64,000 bases of DNA from Chitinophaga pinensis DSM 2588 (GCF_000024005.1 NC_013132.1:3590001-3654000); one strand, 5' to 3'; positions 1 through 8,805 are shown, counted from the stretch's first letter. Notes: generated from the letters alone by a model not told the origin. A program made the numbers and translations.

Positions 1-1
1 C

Positions 2-91
2 GCAGAATTACAGATTGACTGTATAGATCATTCCAGCTTGTCAGGGCCAGCCAGAGTCATATCATCATCCGATAATAAAGGATCATTATAA
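2..91 (+). other. Possible C-terminal end of a gene entering from the left
   Basis: One plus-strand frame is open from the window edge for 29 codons and stops with TAA at 89-91, running 6 bases into the convergent MocR gene. It is too short to assign to a family and could be chance. The first 85 bases hold nothing else recognisable. Confidence 0.2.
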
Positions 92-1543
92 TTGCTGAAT
101 CACCTTTGCCAGTTTTCCCAATCCTTTTATAATGCCCGTTTCATCCATTGACGCGTAACCAAGCCGCAAACCCGGCGCATGACTGTACTTAGGATTATAA
201 TAACTTAACGGATTCACTACGTTCACACCTGCCGACTGCATCTTTTGTAATAAGTGTTCTGACTCCACCTGTTTATACAACTGTAGCCATATGGCCAGTC
301 CTCCCTGTGGACGCGTATAATGCGCCTGTCCGGCAAAGACAGAGTGTATGATATTGTGGGCCAGATCCAGTCTTTTCATATATACGTAACGGGTATTATG
401 AATGTGCTTCCTGATATCGCCCGCTATCATCAGATTGGCAACCGCCTGTTGTAATACCGGATCACCCTCTCTGTTCACAATACTGCGATAAGCAGCCAGG
501 GACTTGATAAAGTCCGCCGGACCACACACAAAGCTGATCGGTAGTGTATGCATTACCGATCCTATGTAGATCACATTGTCCGCATGTGGCATACCAGCCA
601 GTGGTATATGATGTGTATGAAAATGATACTCGTGATCATAGTCGTCTTCTATGATCATAAAGTTATACTGCTCACTCAGCGCCAGCAGCTGCTGACGCTT
701 CTCTACGGATAATGTACTTGTAGTCGGATACTGATGATGCGGCGTAATATATAATGCCTTCAACGGTGTCTGCTGACAAAGTGATTCCAGTTCATCCAGG
801 TTAATACCCTGTTCATCAGAATGTATATAATGCAATTGAGCGCCCGCCATCGCAAATGCCTGCCATGCCGGCTGATATCCCGGCTGCTCCACAGCTACGT
901 GATCGCCAGGCGACAAAAGTGTTTGCGCCGTCAGGTATAAAGCCATCTGTCCTCCCTGTGTAATACAAATGTTCTCTGTAGTAACAGCCAGTCCGCGGTC
1001 ATTATTTAACATTGCATTGATCTCCTGCAACAGATACTCGTTTCCCCGCTCACTATTATTATTATATATAGTACGCTGGTCGTCCTGTTGCACAAGCCTT
1101 CTGCATTCTCTGGTGATTTCGGCAACAGGGATCAGTTTGAGGTCTGGCAGACCATCATCAAATATTATATCATAATTACCACTCGGATTGGATGGGGGGA
1201 GAGAGATATTCACATGACGGAAAGGGATCTGGAGGGGCTGTTTCGGCGGATTATCCTGTCCCGGTGGACCCGTATGCCCTGAGGGCATACTATCACTCAC
1301 CCGGGTGCCACTCTTGTAATGAGAAGTAAGCCATCCCGAGGCAATTAGCTGGTCATACACAAGCATGACCGTATTCCTGTTAACTCTAAGTTGCTGAGCA
1401 AGTACCCTGGACCCTGGCAATAAGGCTCCCGGGAGAAGCCTGCCTCTCACGATTTCATTAATTATATATGCTTTGATCTGTTGGTATATCGGCTCATTCT
1501 TGTTGAACGACAACTGGATCTGCACATGCCTGTAACTCTTCAT
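86..1543 (-). CDS. MocR/PdxR-family regulator (GntR HTH fused to an aminotransferase-like domain), PLP lysine missing
   Basis: About 485 residues. The N-terminal ~75 residues are a GntR winged helix (EPIYQQIKAYIINEIVRGRL, then NRNTVMLVYDQLIASGWL). The rest is a fold-type I aminotransferase-like domain with GDHVAVEQPGYQP and the EDDYD motif. MocR proteins normally bind PLP through a lysine in a motif such as YIGSFSKTL; here the same place reads YIGSVMHTL, so residue 332 is histidine. The protein may therefore not form the internal aldimine and may sense another ligand, or none. I chose ATG at 1543; a TTG three codons upstream is possible. It is transcribed divergently from the ArsR gene, and the gap between them carries matching repeats that look like its operator. 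The family call is firm; the regulated pathway is unknown. Confidence 0.88.
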   Translation of the reverse strand: MKSYRHVQIQLSFNKNEPIYQQIKAYIINEIVRGRLLPGALLPGSRVLAQQLRVNRNTVMLVYDQLIASGWLTSHYKSGTRVSDSMPSGHTGPPGQDNPPKQPLQIPFRHVNISLPPSNPSGNYDIIFDDGLPDLKLIPVAEITRECRRLVQQDDQRTIYNNNSERGNEYLLQEINAMLNNDRGLAVTTENICITQGGQMALYLTAQTLLSPGDHVAVEQPGYQPAWQAFAMAGAQLHYIHSDEQGINLDELESLCQQTPLKALYITPHHQYPTTSTLSVEKRQQLLALSEQYNFMIIEDDYDHEYHFHTHHIPLAGMPHADNVIYIGSVMHTLPISFVCGPADFIKSLAAYRSIVNREGDPVLQQAVANLMIAGDIRKHIHNTRYVYMKRLDLAHNIIHSVFAGQAHYTRPQGGLAIWLQLYKQVESEHLLQKMQSAGVNVVNPLSYYNPKYSHAPGLRLGYASMDETGIIKGLGKLAKVIQQL

Positions 1544-1567
1544 AGCTGGCAATAAGGTGTCTCTGAT

Positions 1568-1653
1568 ATACGGACGTCAGACGTATACGGTTGTTAATTT
1601 TTGTTAATGATGAAAATATTTATAAATATGAGTTCGCTATTTTCCGTCCGTAT
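1568..1653. promoter_or_regulatory. Candidate MocR operator: ATACGGACG repeats
   Basis: The divergent gap holds ATACGGACG at 1568-1576, the related ATACGGTTG at 1585-1593 (17 bp downstream, direct), and an exact inverted copy, CGTCCGTAT, at 1645-1653. MocR/GntR regulators typically bind repeated half-sites in their own divergent promoter, so these are the obvious candidates for the flanking MocR gene. The binding protein is inferred. Confidence 0.5.
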
Positions 1654-1688
1654 TTTCACAGGCTTCGAAAAATATCTATTTTTACAGA

Positions 1689-1958
1689 ATGGACGCAGTA
1701 ACGATAGAGAAAGCAGCAAACGCAATCGCTGACAAGCACCGGTTATCCATTATACTGGCCGCCTCCCGGCAATCCGCTATCCAATGCTGCGAAATCACCG
1801 AACTCACCGGTTTGTCTCAACCCACTGTGTCCCACCATATTAAGATCCTGGTAGACAGTGGGATACTGATTTATGACAAAACCGGACGCAATGTTCAGTT
1901 AACCATTAACAAAGAGATGATGAAATACCTCTCTTCCTTCTTCGGACAGTTAAGCTGA
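1689..1958 (+). CDS. Small ArsR-family winged-helix repressor
   Basis: 89 residues, the usual size for a minimal ArsR/SmtB regulator. ADKHRLSIILAASRQSAIQC opens the fold, TELTGLSQPTVSHHIKILVD is the recognition helix region, and the wing DKTGRNVQLTIN follows. There is a CC-like pair only as QCCEI near the first helices, so no clear ArsR metal site can be claimed. It starts with ATG nine bases after an A/T-rich stretch and is divergent to the MocR gene. The next gene downstream is a TetR regulator with its own promoter, so this is probably a single-gene unit. Its target is not visible; autoregulation is likely from family behaviour. Confidence 0.8.
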   Translation: MDAVTIEKAANAIADKHRLSIILAASRQSAIQCCEITELTGLSQPTVSHHIKILVDSGILIYDKTGRNVQLTINKEMMKYLSSFFGQLS

Positions 1959-1976
1959 TCATTTTTTTAAAACATT

Positions 1977-2006
1977 TTGCAGATTAATATCTGCATATTA
2001 CCTTTG
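1977..2006 (+). promoter_or_regulatory. Bacteroidota-type promoter of the TetR efflux regulator
   Basis: TACCTTTG at 1999-2006 matches the Bacteroidota -7 element TAnnTTTG, with a TTG at 1977-1979 and a 19-base gap, as expected for the -33 element. A short palindrome, GCAGAT-TAAT-ATCTGC (1979-1994), lies between the two boxes. The TetR operator begins two bases after the -7 box. Confidence 0.6.
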
Positions 2007-2007
2007 A

Positions 2008-2023
2008 TTAACCAAATGGTTAA
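2008..2023. promoter_or_regulatory. TetR operator 1 (TTAACCA-AA-TGGTTAA)
   Basis: An inverted repeat with 7-bp perfect arms lies just downstream of the -7 box and 15 bases before the tetR start. The same palindrome recurs before the tolC-like gene. The position over the transcription start suggests autorepression by the TetR protein. Confidence 0.75.
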
Positions 2024-2038
2024 ATCGGATAGTTTAAA

Positions 2039-2647
2039 ATGGCACAGGAAAAAAATACAGAGGAACAGATCATAGAAGCGGCCAGAAAGATCTTTGTAAA
2101 ACGTGGACTCGATGGAGCCCGTATGCAGGATATTGCAGATGAAGCCGGTATCAACAAAGCCATGTTGCATTATTATTATCGTAGTAAGGACAAACTGTTT
2201 GAGATCGTGTTCAACGAGGCATTCTCTAAAGTAGTGACGCCCCTGGGACATATCCTGGAAGGGTCTAAACCAATAGAGGAGAAGATTAAAGAAGTGATAA
2301 ATCATTATATCACCGGTATCTCCCAGGTGCCTTACCTCCCGATATTTATATTAAGCGAGGTCAATCAGCGCCCGGAGATCATGATAAAAAGGCTCAATTC
2401 CCAGCCTTCGTTTGGCAGCGTCATGAATTTCATGAGGGAAGTGATCGAAGCAGGTAAAAATGGTAAAATCAGGGAAGTCAGCCCCATTCAGCTCTTCCTG
2501 AACATCGTATCACTATGTATATTCCCCTTCGTGGCCCGGCCACTCGTACAGGGGATCTTTCAGCAAGACAACGTACAGTTCGATCTGCTGATAGAAGAAC
2601 GGAAGAAAATGGTGGCAGATGTAATACTCGCCTGGTTAAAGCCTTAA
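2039..2647 (+). CDS. TetR/AcrR-family repressor of the efflux operon (CecR-like)
   Basis: 202 residues, typical TetR length. The N-terminal HTH is clear: TEEQIIEAARKIFVKRGLDG, then MQDIADEAGINKAMLHYYYR, followed by SKDKLFEIVFNEAF. The C-terminal part is the variable ligand pocket. It is followed by TolC, HlyD, two ABC ATPase and two ABC-2 permease genes on the same strand. The order matches the Escherichia coli ybiH(cecR)-ybhGFSR region, where the TetR protein controls the pump. Two copies of one palindrome, before this gene and before tolC, support auto- and operon repression. The ligand is unknown. Confidence 0.9.
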   Translation: MAQEKNTEEQIIEAARKIFVKRGLDGARMQDIADEAGINKAMLHYYYRSKDKLFEIVFNEAFSKVVTPLGHILEGSKPIEEKIKEVINHYITGISQVPYLPIFILSEVNQRPEIMIKRLNSQPSFGSVMNFMREVIEAGKNGKIREVSPIQLFLNIVSLCIFPFVARPLVQGIFQQDNVQFDLLIEERKKMVADVILAWLKP

Positions 2648-2660
2648 CTGGCTTTTTTTT
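2638..2660 (+). terminator. Short intrinsic terminator overlapping the tetR stop codon
   Basis: AAAGCC at 2638-2643 pairs with GGCTTT at 2650-2655 and is followed by an unbroken T run to 2660. The tetR stop codon sits in the loop. The stem is only 6 bp, so it may act as a weak terminator or attenuator between tetR and the pump genes. Confidence 0.5.
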
Positions 2661-2670
2661 GGAATATAAA

Positions 2671-2686
2671 TTAACCAATTGGTTAA
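2671..2686. promoter_or_regulatory. TetR operator 2 (TTAACCAATTGGTTAA), upstream of tolC
   Basis: A fully symmetric 16-bp palindrome with the same 7-bp arms as the site at 2008-2023. It lies 16 bases before the tolC-like start, between the small terminator and the pump genes, which points to a second promoter repressed by the same TetR protein. Confidence 0.75.
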
Positions 2687-2701
2687 AATAAACAGTTAGT
2701 A

Positions 2702-3943
2702 ATGATGAAGTATCTCGTATGGGCCATGTTATTATGTAGCTCACCTGCCATGGGGCAAACTTCCCTGACGCTGGAAGACTGTTATCAGCTGGCGCAAAAG
2801 AACTATCCGCTCATCCGGCAGCGGGAACTGATCAGCAAAGCCGGTGCTTATAATGTGGCCAATGCCGCTAAAGGCTATCTGCCACAGCTGAATTTCTCCG
2901 GACAGGCTACCTATCAGACGCAGGTAGTAGCCATCCCCATTCCAGGCGCCCCGGAGATCAGCAAGGACCAGTATAAGGTCCAGGCAGAAGTTACACAAAC
3001 CATTTTTGATGGAGGTAATATTCATTATCAGCAGGAACTCAGTAAGGCAAACACCGTTGTTCAGCAACAACAGCTGGAAGTCAACCTCTTTAATATCCGG
3101 GAACGGGTCAGTCAGCTCTTCTTCGGTATCCTGTTGATAGATGAACAGCTCCGGCAGAACCAGCTCAGAAAGGAAGACATCCAGAGCGGCGCGCATAAAA
3201 CAGAGGGAGCTGTCAACAATGGCACCGCCTTACGTAGTAGCCTCGACGAACTGAAAGCGGAGATCCTTAACACCGATCAATCCACTACACAGCTGAAAAC
3301 CAACCGACAAGCTTACCTGCAGATGCTGGGACTCTTTATCAATCAGTCCCTGGATAACCAGGTCCGGCTGGTACGTCCTGCACAGACGCCCTTATCCCCC
3401 GAAATACGCAGGCCGGAACTATTACTGTATGACTATCAGCAGAAAAGCCTGGCCATCCAGGAAAAACAGCTGAAAGTGAGTTACCTGCCAAAGGTCAATG
3501 CATTCGTACAGGGCAATTACGGCCGGCCTACTCTTAATATCGTAAGCAATGATTTCGGTTTTTACGGAATAGGCGGGGTCCGCTTCAGTTGGGCCCTGGG
3601 TAGTTTATATACCAATAAGAACAGTAAACAGCTGCTGCGCATCAACCATCAGGATCTGGATGTACAGAGAGAAACCTTCCTCTTTAATACAAAGCAGACC
3701 ATGATCGGTCAACAGATGGAAGTGGCCCAGTACACCGATCTTATACAGAAAGACCTGGAAATCATTGATCTGCGTACTTCCGTAAAAAAGGCAGCAGTCG
3801 CACAACTGGAAAACGGGGTTATCACCTCGCACGACTATATCAGTCAGGTGAATGCTGAAAACCAGGCCAGACTATCACTCGTCCTGCATGAGATACAATT
3901 GTTGCAGGCACAGTACAATCATAAAAACACATCAGGTAACTAA
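2702..3943 (+). CDS. TolC-family outer membrane efflux protein
   Basis: 413 residues. A signal peptide (hydrophobic YLVWAMLLCSSPAMG followed by QTSLTLEDCYQLAQ) leads into the typical TolC start, where LTLEDCYQLAQKNYPLI is the conserved first helix. Long glutamine-rich helices with VQQQQLEVNLFN and the second repeat IQEKQLKVSYLPKVNAFVQG are characteristic of the OEP family. It would form the outer membrane channel for the HlyD/ABC transporter encoded downstream. ATG codons at 2702 and 2705 are both possible starts. The HlyD gene follows after 19 bases, so they are probably co-transcribed. Confidence 0.92.
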   Translation: MMKYLVWAMLLCSSPAMGQTSLTLEDCYQLAQKNYPLIRQRELISKAGAYNVANAAKGYLPQLNFSGQATYQTQVVAIPIPGAPEISKDQYKVQAEVTQTIFDGGNIHYQQELSKANTVVQQQQLEVNLFNIRERVSQLFFGILLIDEQLRQNQLRKEDIQSGAHKTEGAVNNGTALRSSLDELKAEILNTDQSTTQLKTNRQAYLQMLGLFINQSLDNQVRLVRPAQTPLSPEIRRPELLLYDYQQKSLAIQEKQLKVSYLPKVNAFVQGNYGRPTLNIVSNDFGFYGIGGVRFSWALGSLYTNKNSKQLLRINHQDLDVQRETFLFNTKQTMIGQQMEVAQYTDLIQKDLEIIDLRTSVKKAAVAQLENGVITSHDYISQVNAENQARLSLVLHEIQLLQAQYNHKNTSGN

Positions 3944-3962
3944 TAAAATCGTCATTTGAGAT

Positions 3963-4895
3963 ATGAAATACTTAGCCATCCCCGTAATTTTCTTTTGCCT
4001 GGCAGCATGTTCCGGCAAGGAAACAGAAGCTGACGCACAGGGCAATTTTGAAGCGGATGAAGTAATCGTCTCTGCGCAGCAGAACGGACAATTGTTGTCC
4101 TTTACCGCGAAAGAAGGGGATACACTTGCAAAAGGCGCTATCGTCGGACAAATAGACGTTAACGGACTCACACTCCAGAAAGAACAGACAGAAGCCACTA
4201 TCAGCGCACTCAGGGAAAAGACGACGGATCCTCAGCCACAACTGGCGCTTGTACGTAAACAACTCGCTATACAGGAAGCACAGCTGAAACAACTGCTGCA
4301 TGAACAGAAACGTACAGAGAACCTGGTAAAAGAAGATGCCGCTACGCCTAAACAACTGGATGATATGAACGCCTCTATCGACCAGATGCAGAAACAGATA
4401 CTGGCTACCCGTCAGCAACTCACCGTCAGCGAAACCAATGTCGCAAACCAGAACAGAAGCGTCCTGAGTGAAAAAGGCCCGTTGCAGAAATCACTGGCCA
4501 GATATGATGATGAAATCGGGAAAGGGGTAGTGGCCAATCCCGTAAAAGGCACCGTACTCGCCCGCTATGCACTGCAGGGGGAAATGGCCGTGATAGGAAA
4601 GGCATTGTATAAGATCGCTGATACTGACACACTGTTGTTGAAAGCTTATATCACAGGTACACAACTGCCTGCAATCAAACTGGGACAACACGTAAAAGTA
4701 CTGATCGATGCCGGTGAAAAGGAATACAAGTCTTACCCGGGTGTCATCTCTTACATCTCCAGCAAATCAGAATTTACGCCAAAGACCATCCAGACAAAAG
4801 AAGAACGCGCGAACCTCGTCTATGCAATCAAAGTACGCGTTCCGAATGACGGATATCTGAAAATAGGCATGTTTGCGCTCACTCAATTCCATTAA
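3963..4895 (+). CDS. HlyD-family periplasmic adaptor lipoprotein (YbhG-like)
   Basis: 310 residues. The N-terminus is a lipoprotein signal with the box LAAC (Cys16). The biotinyl-lipoyl-like half-motif GQLLSFTAKEGDTLAKGAIV, a long alpha-hairpin of about residues 70-180 rich in Gln/Glu/Lys, and the second lipoyl half, ANPVKGTVLARYALQGEMAV, define the membrane fusion protein family. It would bridge the inner-membrane ABC transporter and the TolC-like channel encoded just upstream. The first ATPase gene begins 3 bases after its stop. By position and size it corresponds to E. coli YbhG. Confidence 0.9.
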   Translation: MKYLAIPVIFFCLAACSGKETEADAQGNFEADEVIVSAQQNGQLLSFTAKEGDTLAKGAIVGQIDVNGLTLQKEQTEATISALREKTTDPQPQLALVRKQLAIQEAQLKQLLHEQKRTENLVKEDAATPKQLDDMNASIDQMQKQILATRQQLTVSETNVANQNRSVLSEKGPLQKSLARYDDEIGKGVVANPVKGTVLARYALQGEMAVIGKALYKIADTDTLLLKAYITGTQLPAIKLGQHVKVLIDAGEKEYKSYPGVISYISSKSEFTPKTIQTKEERANLVYAIKVRVPNDGYLKIGMFALTQFH

Positions 4896-4897
4896 TC

Positions 4898-5821
4898 ATG
4901 GATACAGTCGTACTGGAAAATATCAGCAAATCCTATATAAAGGATGCGCCTCCGGCATTGGAAAATGTATCCTTCTCAGTAAAGAAAGGAGAGCTTTTCG
5001 GACTGATAGGGCCGGATGGCGCCGGTAAATCTACCATCTTCCGCATACTGACTACCTTATTGTTGTCAGACGCCGGTAAGGCTACCGTAGCCGGATATGA
5101 CGTGGTGAAAGACTTCCACCAGATCCGTAGCTGCGTAGGATACATGCCAGGCAAGTTTTCACTTTATCAGGACCTGACCGTAGAAGAAAACCTGAATTTC
5201 TTTGCCACACTGTTTGGTACGACCATCGCTGAAAACTATGCGCTGATCAAAGATATCTACGAACAGATTGCGCCCTTTAAAGACAGACGTGCCGGTAAGT
5301 TATCAGGTGGGATGAAACAGAAACTCGCACTTTCCTGTGCACTGGTGCACCGGCCGGAAGTACTCTTTCTTGACGAACCTACCACAGGTGTCGACGCTGT
5401 ATCGCGTCAGGAGTTCTGGGACATGCTGAAACGCCTTAAAAATGAAGGCATCACCATCGTCGTCTCTACGCCTTATATGGATGAAGCCAGTCTTTGTGAA
5501 AGAATCGCTTTGATCCAGACAGGACACATCCTCTCCATCGATACACCGGATAATATCGTAGCTGCTTACCCTGGCAAATTGTACGCACTCAGGTCGCCGA
5601 AAGTACACCTGTTATTGCCGGATACAAGAAGCTATGAAGGCATCAGGCAATGTTATGCTGCAGGCGAAAAACTGCATGTTGCCTTTCAGGAAGATGGAAA
5701 AGACCATCCTGCACAATTGCTGACTTACCTCAAAAACAAAGGTCATCAGACAGTAGATATAAAGGAGATAAGACCGGATATCGAGGATTGTTTTATCGAA
5801 AAATTAAGTAACCCGAAATAG
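4898..5821 (+). CDS. ABC transporter ATP-binding protein (first half of a split YbhF)
   Basis: 307 residues. Walker A is GPDGAGKST, the signature is LSGGMKQKLALS and Walker B is VLFLDEPTTGVD. A ~80-residue C-terminal extension after the ATPase core resembles the linker between the two ATPase domains of E. coli YbhF. Together with the next gene (249 residues) the total is 556 residues, close to the single double-ATPase YbhF, so the two genes probably form a heterodimeric motor. The downstream gene starts 2 bases after this stop. Confidence 0.92.
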   Translation: MDTVVLENISKSYIKDAPPALENVSFSVKKGELFGLIGPDGAGKSTIFRILTTLLLSDAGKATVAGYDVVKDFHQIRSCVGYMPGKFSLYQDLTVEENLNFFATLFGTTIAENYALIKDIYEQIAPFKDRRAGKLSGGMKQKLALSCALVHRPEVLFLDEPTTGVDAVSRQEFWDMLKRLKNEGITIVVSTPYMDEASLCERIALIQTGHILSIDTPDNIVAAYPGKLYALRSPKVHLLLPDTRSYEGIRQCYAAGEKLHVAFQEDGKDHPAQLLTYLKNKGHQTVDIKEIRPDIEDCFIEKLSNPK

Positions 5822-5822
5822 T

Positions 5823-6572
5823 GTGGACATGAACAACAAGGCAATCACCTGTAAAGATCTTACCAAACGTTTCGGGGACTTCTTTGCAGTCAATCATATC
5901 TCATTCGAAGTGGAACAAGGGGAGATTTTCGGCTTCCTTGGCGCCAATGGCGCCGGCAAGACGACAGCTATGCGTATGCTCTGCGGACTGTCTTACCCTA
6001 CTTCAGGAGAAGCGACCGTAGCGGGTTTTAATGTGTTCGGACAACAGGAAGAGATTAAAAAGAATATTGGCTATATGAGTCAGAAATTCTCACTGTATGA
6101 GAGTCTGACCGTAAGAGAAAATATCCGTTTCTATGGCGGCGTATATGGCTTATCAGATAAACAGCTAAAAGAGAAGGGAGACGAACTGATTGAAAAGCTA
6201 GGTATGCAGCAGGAAGCAAAGATGATGGTGGGGAGTCTGCCGCTGGGCTGGAAACAAAAGCTCGCATTCTCTGTAGCCATTATCCACCAACCCCGGATTG
6301 TATTCCTGGATGAACCGACTGGTGGCGTAGATCCCGTTACAAGGAGACAGTTCTGGGACCTGATCTATGATGCAGCAGAAAGGGGGATTACAGTATTCGT
6401 TACCACGCACTACATGGATGAAGCAGAATACTGTAACCGGATCTCCATCATGGTGGATGGGCGCATAGATGCACTGGATACACCAGCGAACTTACGCCGG
6501 CAATTCGGGGCAAACTCCATGAACGAAGTATTTTATGCACTGGCGAGAAGCGCAAAACGCTCTGCCGACTAA
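5823..6572 (+). CDS. ABC transporter ATP-binding protein (second half of a split YbhF)
   Basis: 249 residues with Walker A GANGAGKTT and Walker B IVFLDEPTGGVDP. The ABC signature is not LSGG but SLPLGWKQKLAFS, the variant seen in the second ATPase domain of YbhF-type proteins. This supports the idea that the pair descends from a split double ATPase, and suggests that the two ATP sites are not equivalent. The frame opens with GTG at 5823; an ATG at 5829 is the alternative start. The permease gene follows after 14 bases. Confidence 0.92.
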   Translation: MDMNNKAITCKDLTKRFGDFFAVNHISFEVEQGEIFGFLGANGAGKTTAMRMLCGLSYPTSGEATVAGFNVFGQQEEIKKNIGYMSQKFSLYESLTVRENIRFYGGVYGLSDKQLKEKGDELIEKLGMQQEAKMMVGSLPLGWKQKLAFSVAIIHQPRIVFLDEPTGGVDPVTRRQFWDLIYDAAERGITVFVTTHYMDEAEYCNRISIMVDGRIDALDTPANLRRQFGANSMNEVFYALARSAKRSAD

Positions 6573-6586
6573 AATTTATTATACAC

Positions 6587-7693
6587 ATGAAACAATTCAT
6601 GGTATTTGTCAGAAAGGAATTTTATCACGTCTTCCGGGACAGGCGTACCCTGCTGATACTCTTCGGACTGCCGATCATGCAGATCCTCCTTTTCGGCTAC
6701 GCGCTCACCACCGAGATCAAAAATGCGGAGATCATTATTGTAGATCATGCCGGGGATGCCGCTTCGCAACAGCTGACTACCATGATCGCTGCCAGCAAAT
6801 ATTTTGATATCAACAGAAGCACTGCTTCAGATGAAGATATTTATAAAGCATTTAGGCAAGGGAAGGTAAAATGCGCGGTGGTATTCCCGACTGGCTTTGG
6901 AAATGATCTGCTGAACGGACAGGTGGCACAGTTACAGGTGATAGCTGATGCTTCTGATCCGAATACGGCCAAAACGCTGACTAATTATATTACTGCGATT
7001 GTAGCGGATTATCAGCAACAGGTCAATCCGACGGCTAACATCCCGATGCGGATAGACCCCGTTACCCGTATGCTCTATAATCCCGAACTGAATGGTTCGA
7101 TGAACTTTGTACCTGGTGTAATGGCCCTGGTATTGATGATCATCTGTACTACACTGACCTCCGTATCCATCGTAAGAGAAAAGGAAATGGGTACCATGGA
7201 AATACTGCTGGTATCGCCATTCAAACCCGTTTATGTGGTACTGGCAAAAGCAGTGCCTTATCTGGCACTGGCGATGGTCGATTTCGTCATCATACTGATA
7301 CTAAGTGTACTTGCCCTGGAAATGCCGGTCAGGGGAAACCTGGCACTTCTGTTCTTCGAAAGCACACTGTTTATTATCAGCTGTCTTTCCCTCGGATTAC
7401 TGATCTCCAGCGTCACCCGTTCCCAGCAGACGGCCATGATGGTCTCTATGATGGGCATGATGTTGCCTACCATTCTTTTTACAGGTTTCATCTTTCCGTT
7501 GGAGAATATGCCCTTACCGCTTCAGTTGATTTCCAATCTGCTGCCATCCCGCTGGTTTTACGTCATCGTAAAAGCCGTGATGTTGAAAGGGTTGGGTATC
7601 GGAGTGGTCTGGAAAGAAACACTCATACTGGCAGGTATGACCCTGGTATTACTAACCATCAGTATTAAAAGCTTTAAAACACGGCTGTCATGA
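6587..7693 (+). CDS. ABC-2 family permease (YbhS/YbhR type)
   Basis: 368 residues. The amphipathic start (FVRKEFYHVFRDRRTLLILF), one transmembrane helix, a large extracytoplasmic domain (about residues 45-170), then five helices ending in TLVLLTISIKSF form the standard ABC2_membrane_3 layout. VSIVREKEMGTMEILLVSPF is the conserved cytoplasmic loop. It overlaps the next permease by four bases (ATGA), so the two are translationally coupled and probably form the membrane heterodimer of the pump. Confidence 0.92.
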   Translation: MKQFMVFVRKEFYHVFRDRRTLLILFGLPIMQILLFGYALTTEIKNAEIIIVDHAGDAASQQLTTMIAASKYFDINRSTASDEDIYKAFRQGKVKCAVVFPTGFGNDLLNGQVAQLQVIADASDPNTAKTLTNYITAIVADYQQQVNPTANIPMRIDPVTRMLYNPELNGSMNFVPGVMALVLMIICTTLTSVSIVREKEMGTMEILLVSPFKPVYVVLAKAVPYLALAMVDFVIILILSVLALEMPVRGNLALLFFESTLFIISCLSLGLLISSVTRSQQTAMMVSMMGMMLPTILFTGFIFPLENMPLPLQLISNLLPSRWFYVIVKAVMLKGLGIGVVWKETLILAGMTLVLLTISIKSFKTRLS

Positions 7694-8805
7694 GAACATT
7701 ACGCTTACTACTGGAAAAGGAATTCAGGCAGATCTTCCGTGATAAAGGCTTACTGCCTATCATCTTTGTGATGCCGATGATGCAGCTGCTGATCATGCCA
7801 CTGGCTGCGAATTTCGAGGTAAAGAATATCAATCTGGCTGTTGTAGACAGGGATCATTCTACTTATACACAACAGATGGTGGCTAAGATCGCCTCTTCCG
7901 GTTATTTTCATATTACAGGTTATTATACGGATTACACACCCGCAAGACAACAGATCGAACGGGAGAAAGCGGACATTATCCTGGAAATACCACCTCACTT
8001 TGAAGTAGACCTTGTAAAGGAAAATAAGGCATCAGTATATATAGCTGCTGATGCGATTAACGGCACAAAAGCCGGTCTGGGAAGCGCTTATCTCAATACC
8101 ATACTGACGGACTTTAACAATGAGATCCGGATGAAGTGGTTGCCGGAAGCACCACCCGGACCAGGTACTATAGACGTAACGTTTTCAAACTGGTTCAACC
8201 CGAATATGAACTATCGTTTGTATATGGTGCCGGGAATACTGGTATTACTGGTGACCATGGTAGGAGGCTTTATCGCCGCTTTAAATATCGTAAAGGAAAA
8301 AGAGATCGGCACCATTGAACAGATCAATGTAACACCTGTTAAAAAGTGGCAGTTTATCCTTGGTAAGCTGATTCCCTTCTGGGTGATTGGCATGGTTGAC
8401 TTCACCCTGGGATTGTTACTGGCGAGATTTGTCTATGGTATTATTCCGTTGGGTAGTCTGTTGCTCCTGTACGCGTTTCTGGCTGTTTACCTGGTAGCAT
8501 TGCTGGGATTCGGCCTGTTGATCTCTACTTACAGCGATAACCAGTTGCAGGCGATGTTTGTGGCATTCTTCTTCATTATGATCTTCATGCTGATGAGTGG
8601 ACTCTTTGTTTCGGTGGATAATATGCCGCCATGGGCGAAGATGATTGCCAACTTAACCCCGGTGACACATTTTATAGATGTGATGAGAATGGTGGTGTTG
8701 AAAGGGAGTCGCTTTGCGGATATAAAAATGCAATTCCTGTACGAACTGGCCTTTGCATTGGTATTGAATGGCTGGGCTATCTGGAACTATCGTAAAACAG
8801 CATAA
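7690..8805 (+). CDS. ABC-2 family permease (YbhR/YbhS type)
   Basis: 371 residues, a paralogue of the preceding permease with the same layout: LEKEFRQIFRDKGLLPIIFV at the start, one helix, a ~150-residue external domain, then five helices. The coupling loop reads NIVKEKEIGTIEQINVTPVK. It is the last gene of the efflux operon, and a strong terminator follows 38 bases after its stop. The substrate cannot be read from the sequence. Homologous YbhFSR systems have been linked to cation and drug export, which is family knowledge only. Confidence 0.92.
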   Translation: MRTLRLLLEKEFRQIFRDKGLLPIIFVMPMMQLLIMPLAANFEVKNINLAVVDRDHSTYTQQMVAKIASSGYFHITGYYTDYTPARQQIEREKADIILEIPPHFEVDLVKENKASVYIAADAINGTKAGLGSAYLNTILTDFNNEIRMKWLPEAPPGPGTIDVTFSNWFNPNMNYRLYMVPGILVLLVTMVGGFIAALNIVKEKEIGTIEQINVTPVKKWQFILGKLIPFWVIGMVDFTLGLLLARFVYGIIPLGSLLLLYAFLAVYLVALLGFGLLISTYSDNQLQAMFVAFFFIMIFMLMSGLFVSVDNMPPWAKMIANLTPVTHFIDVMRMVVLKGSRFADIKMQFLYELAFALVLNGWAIWNYRKTA

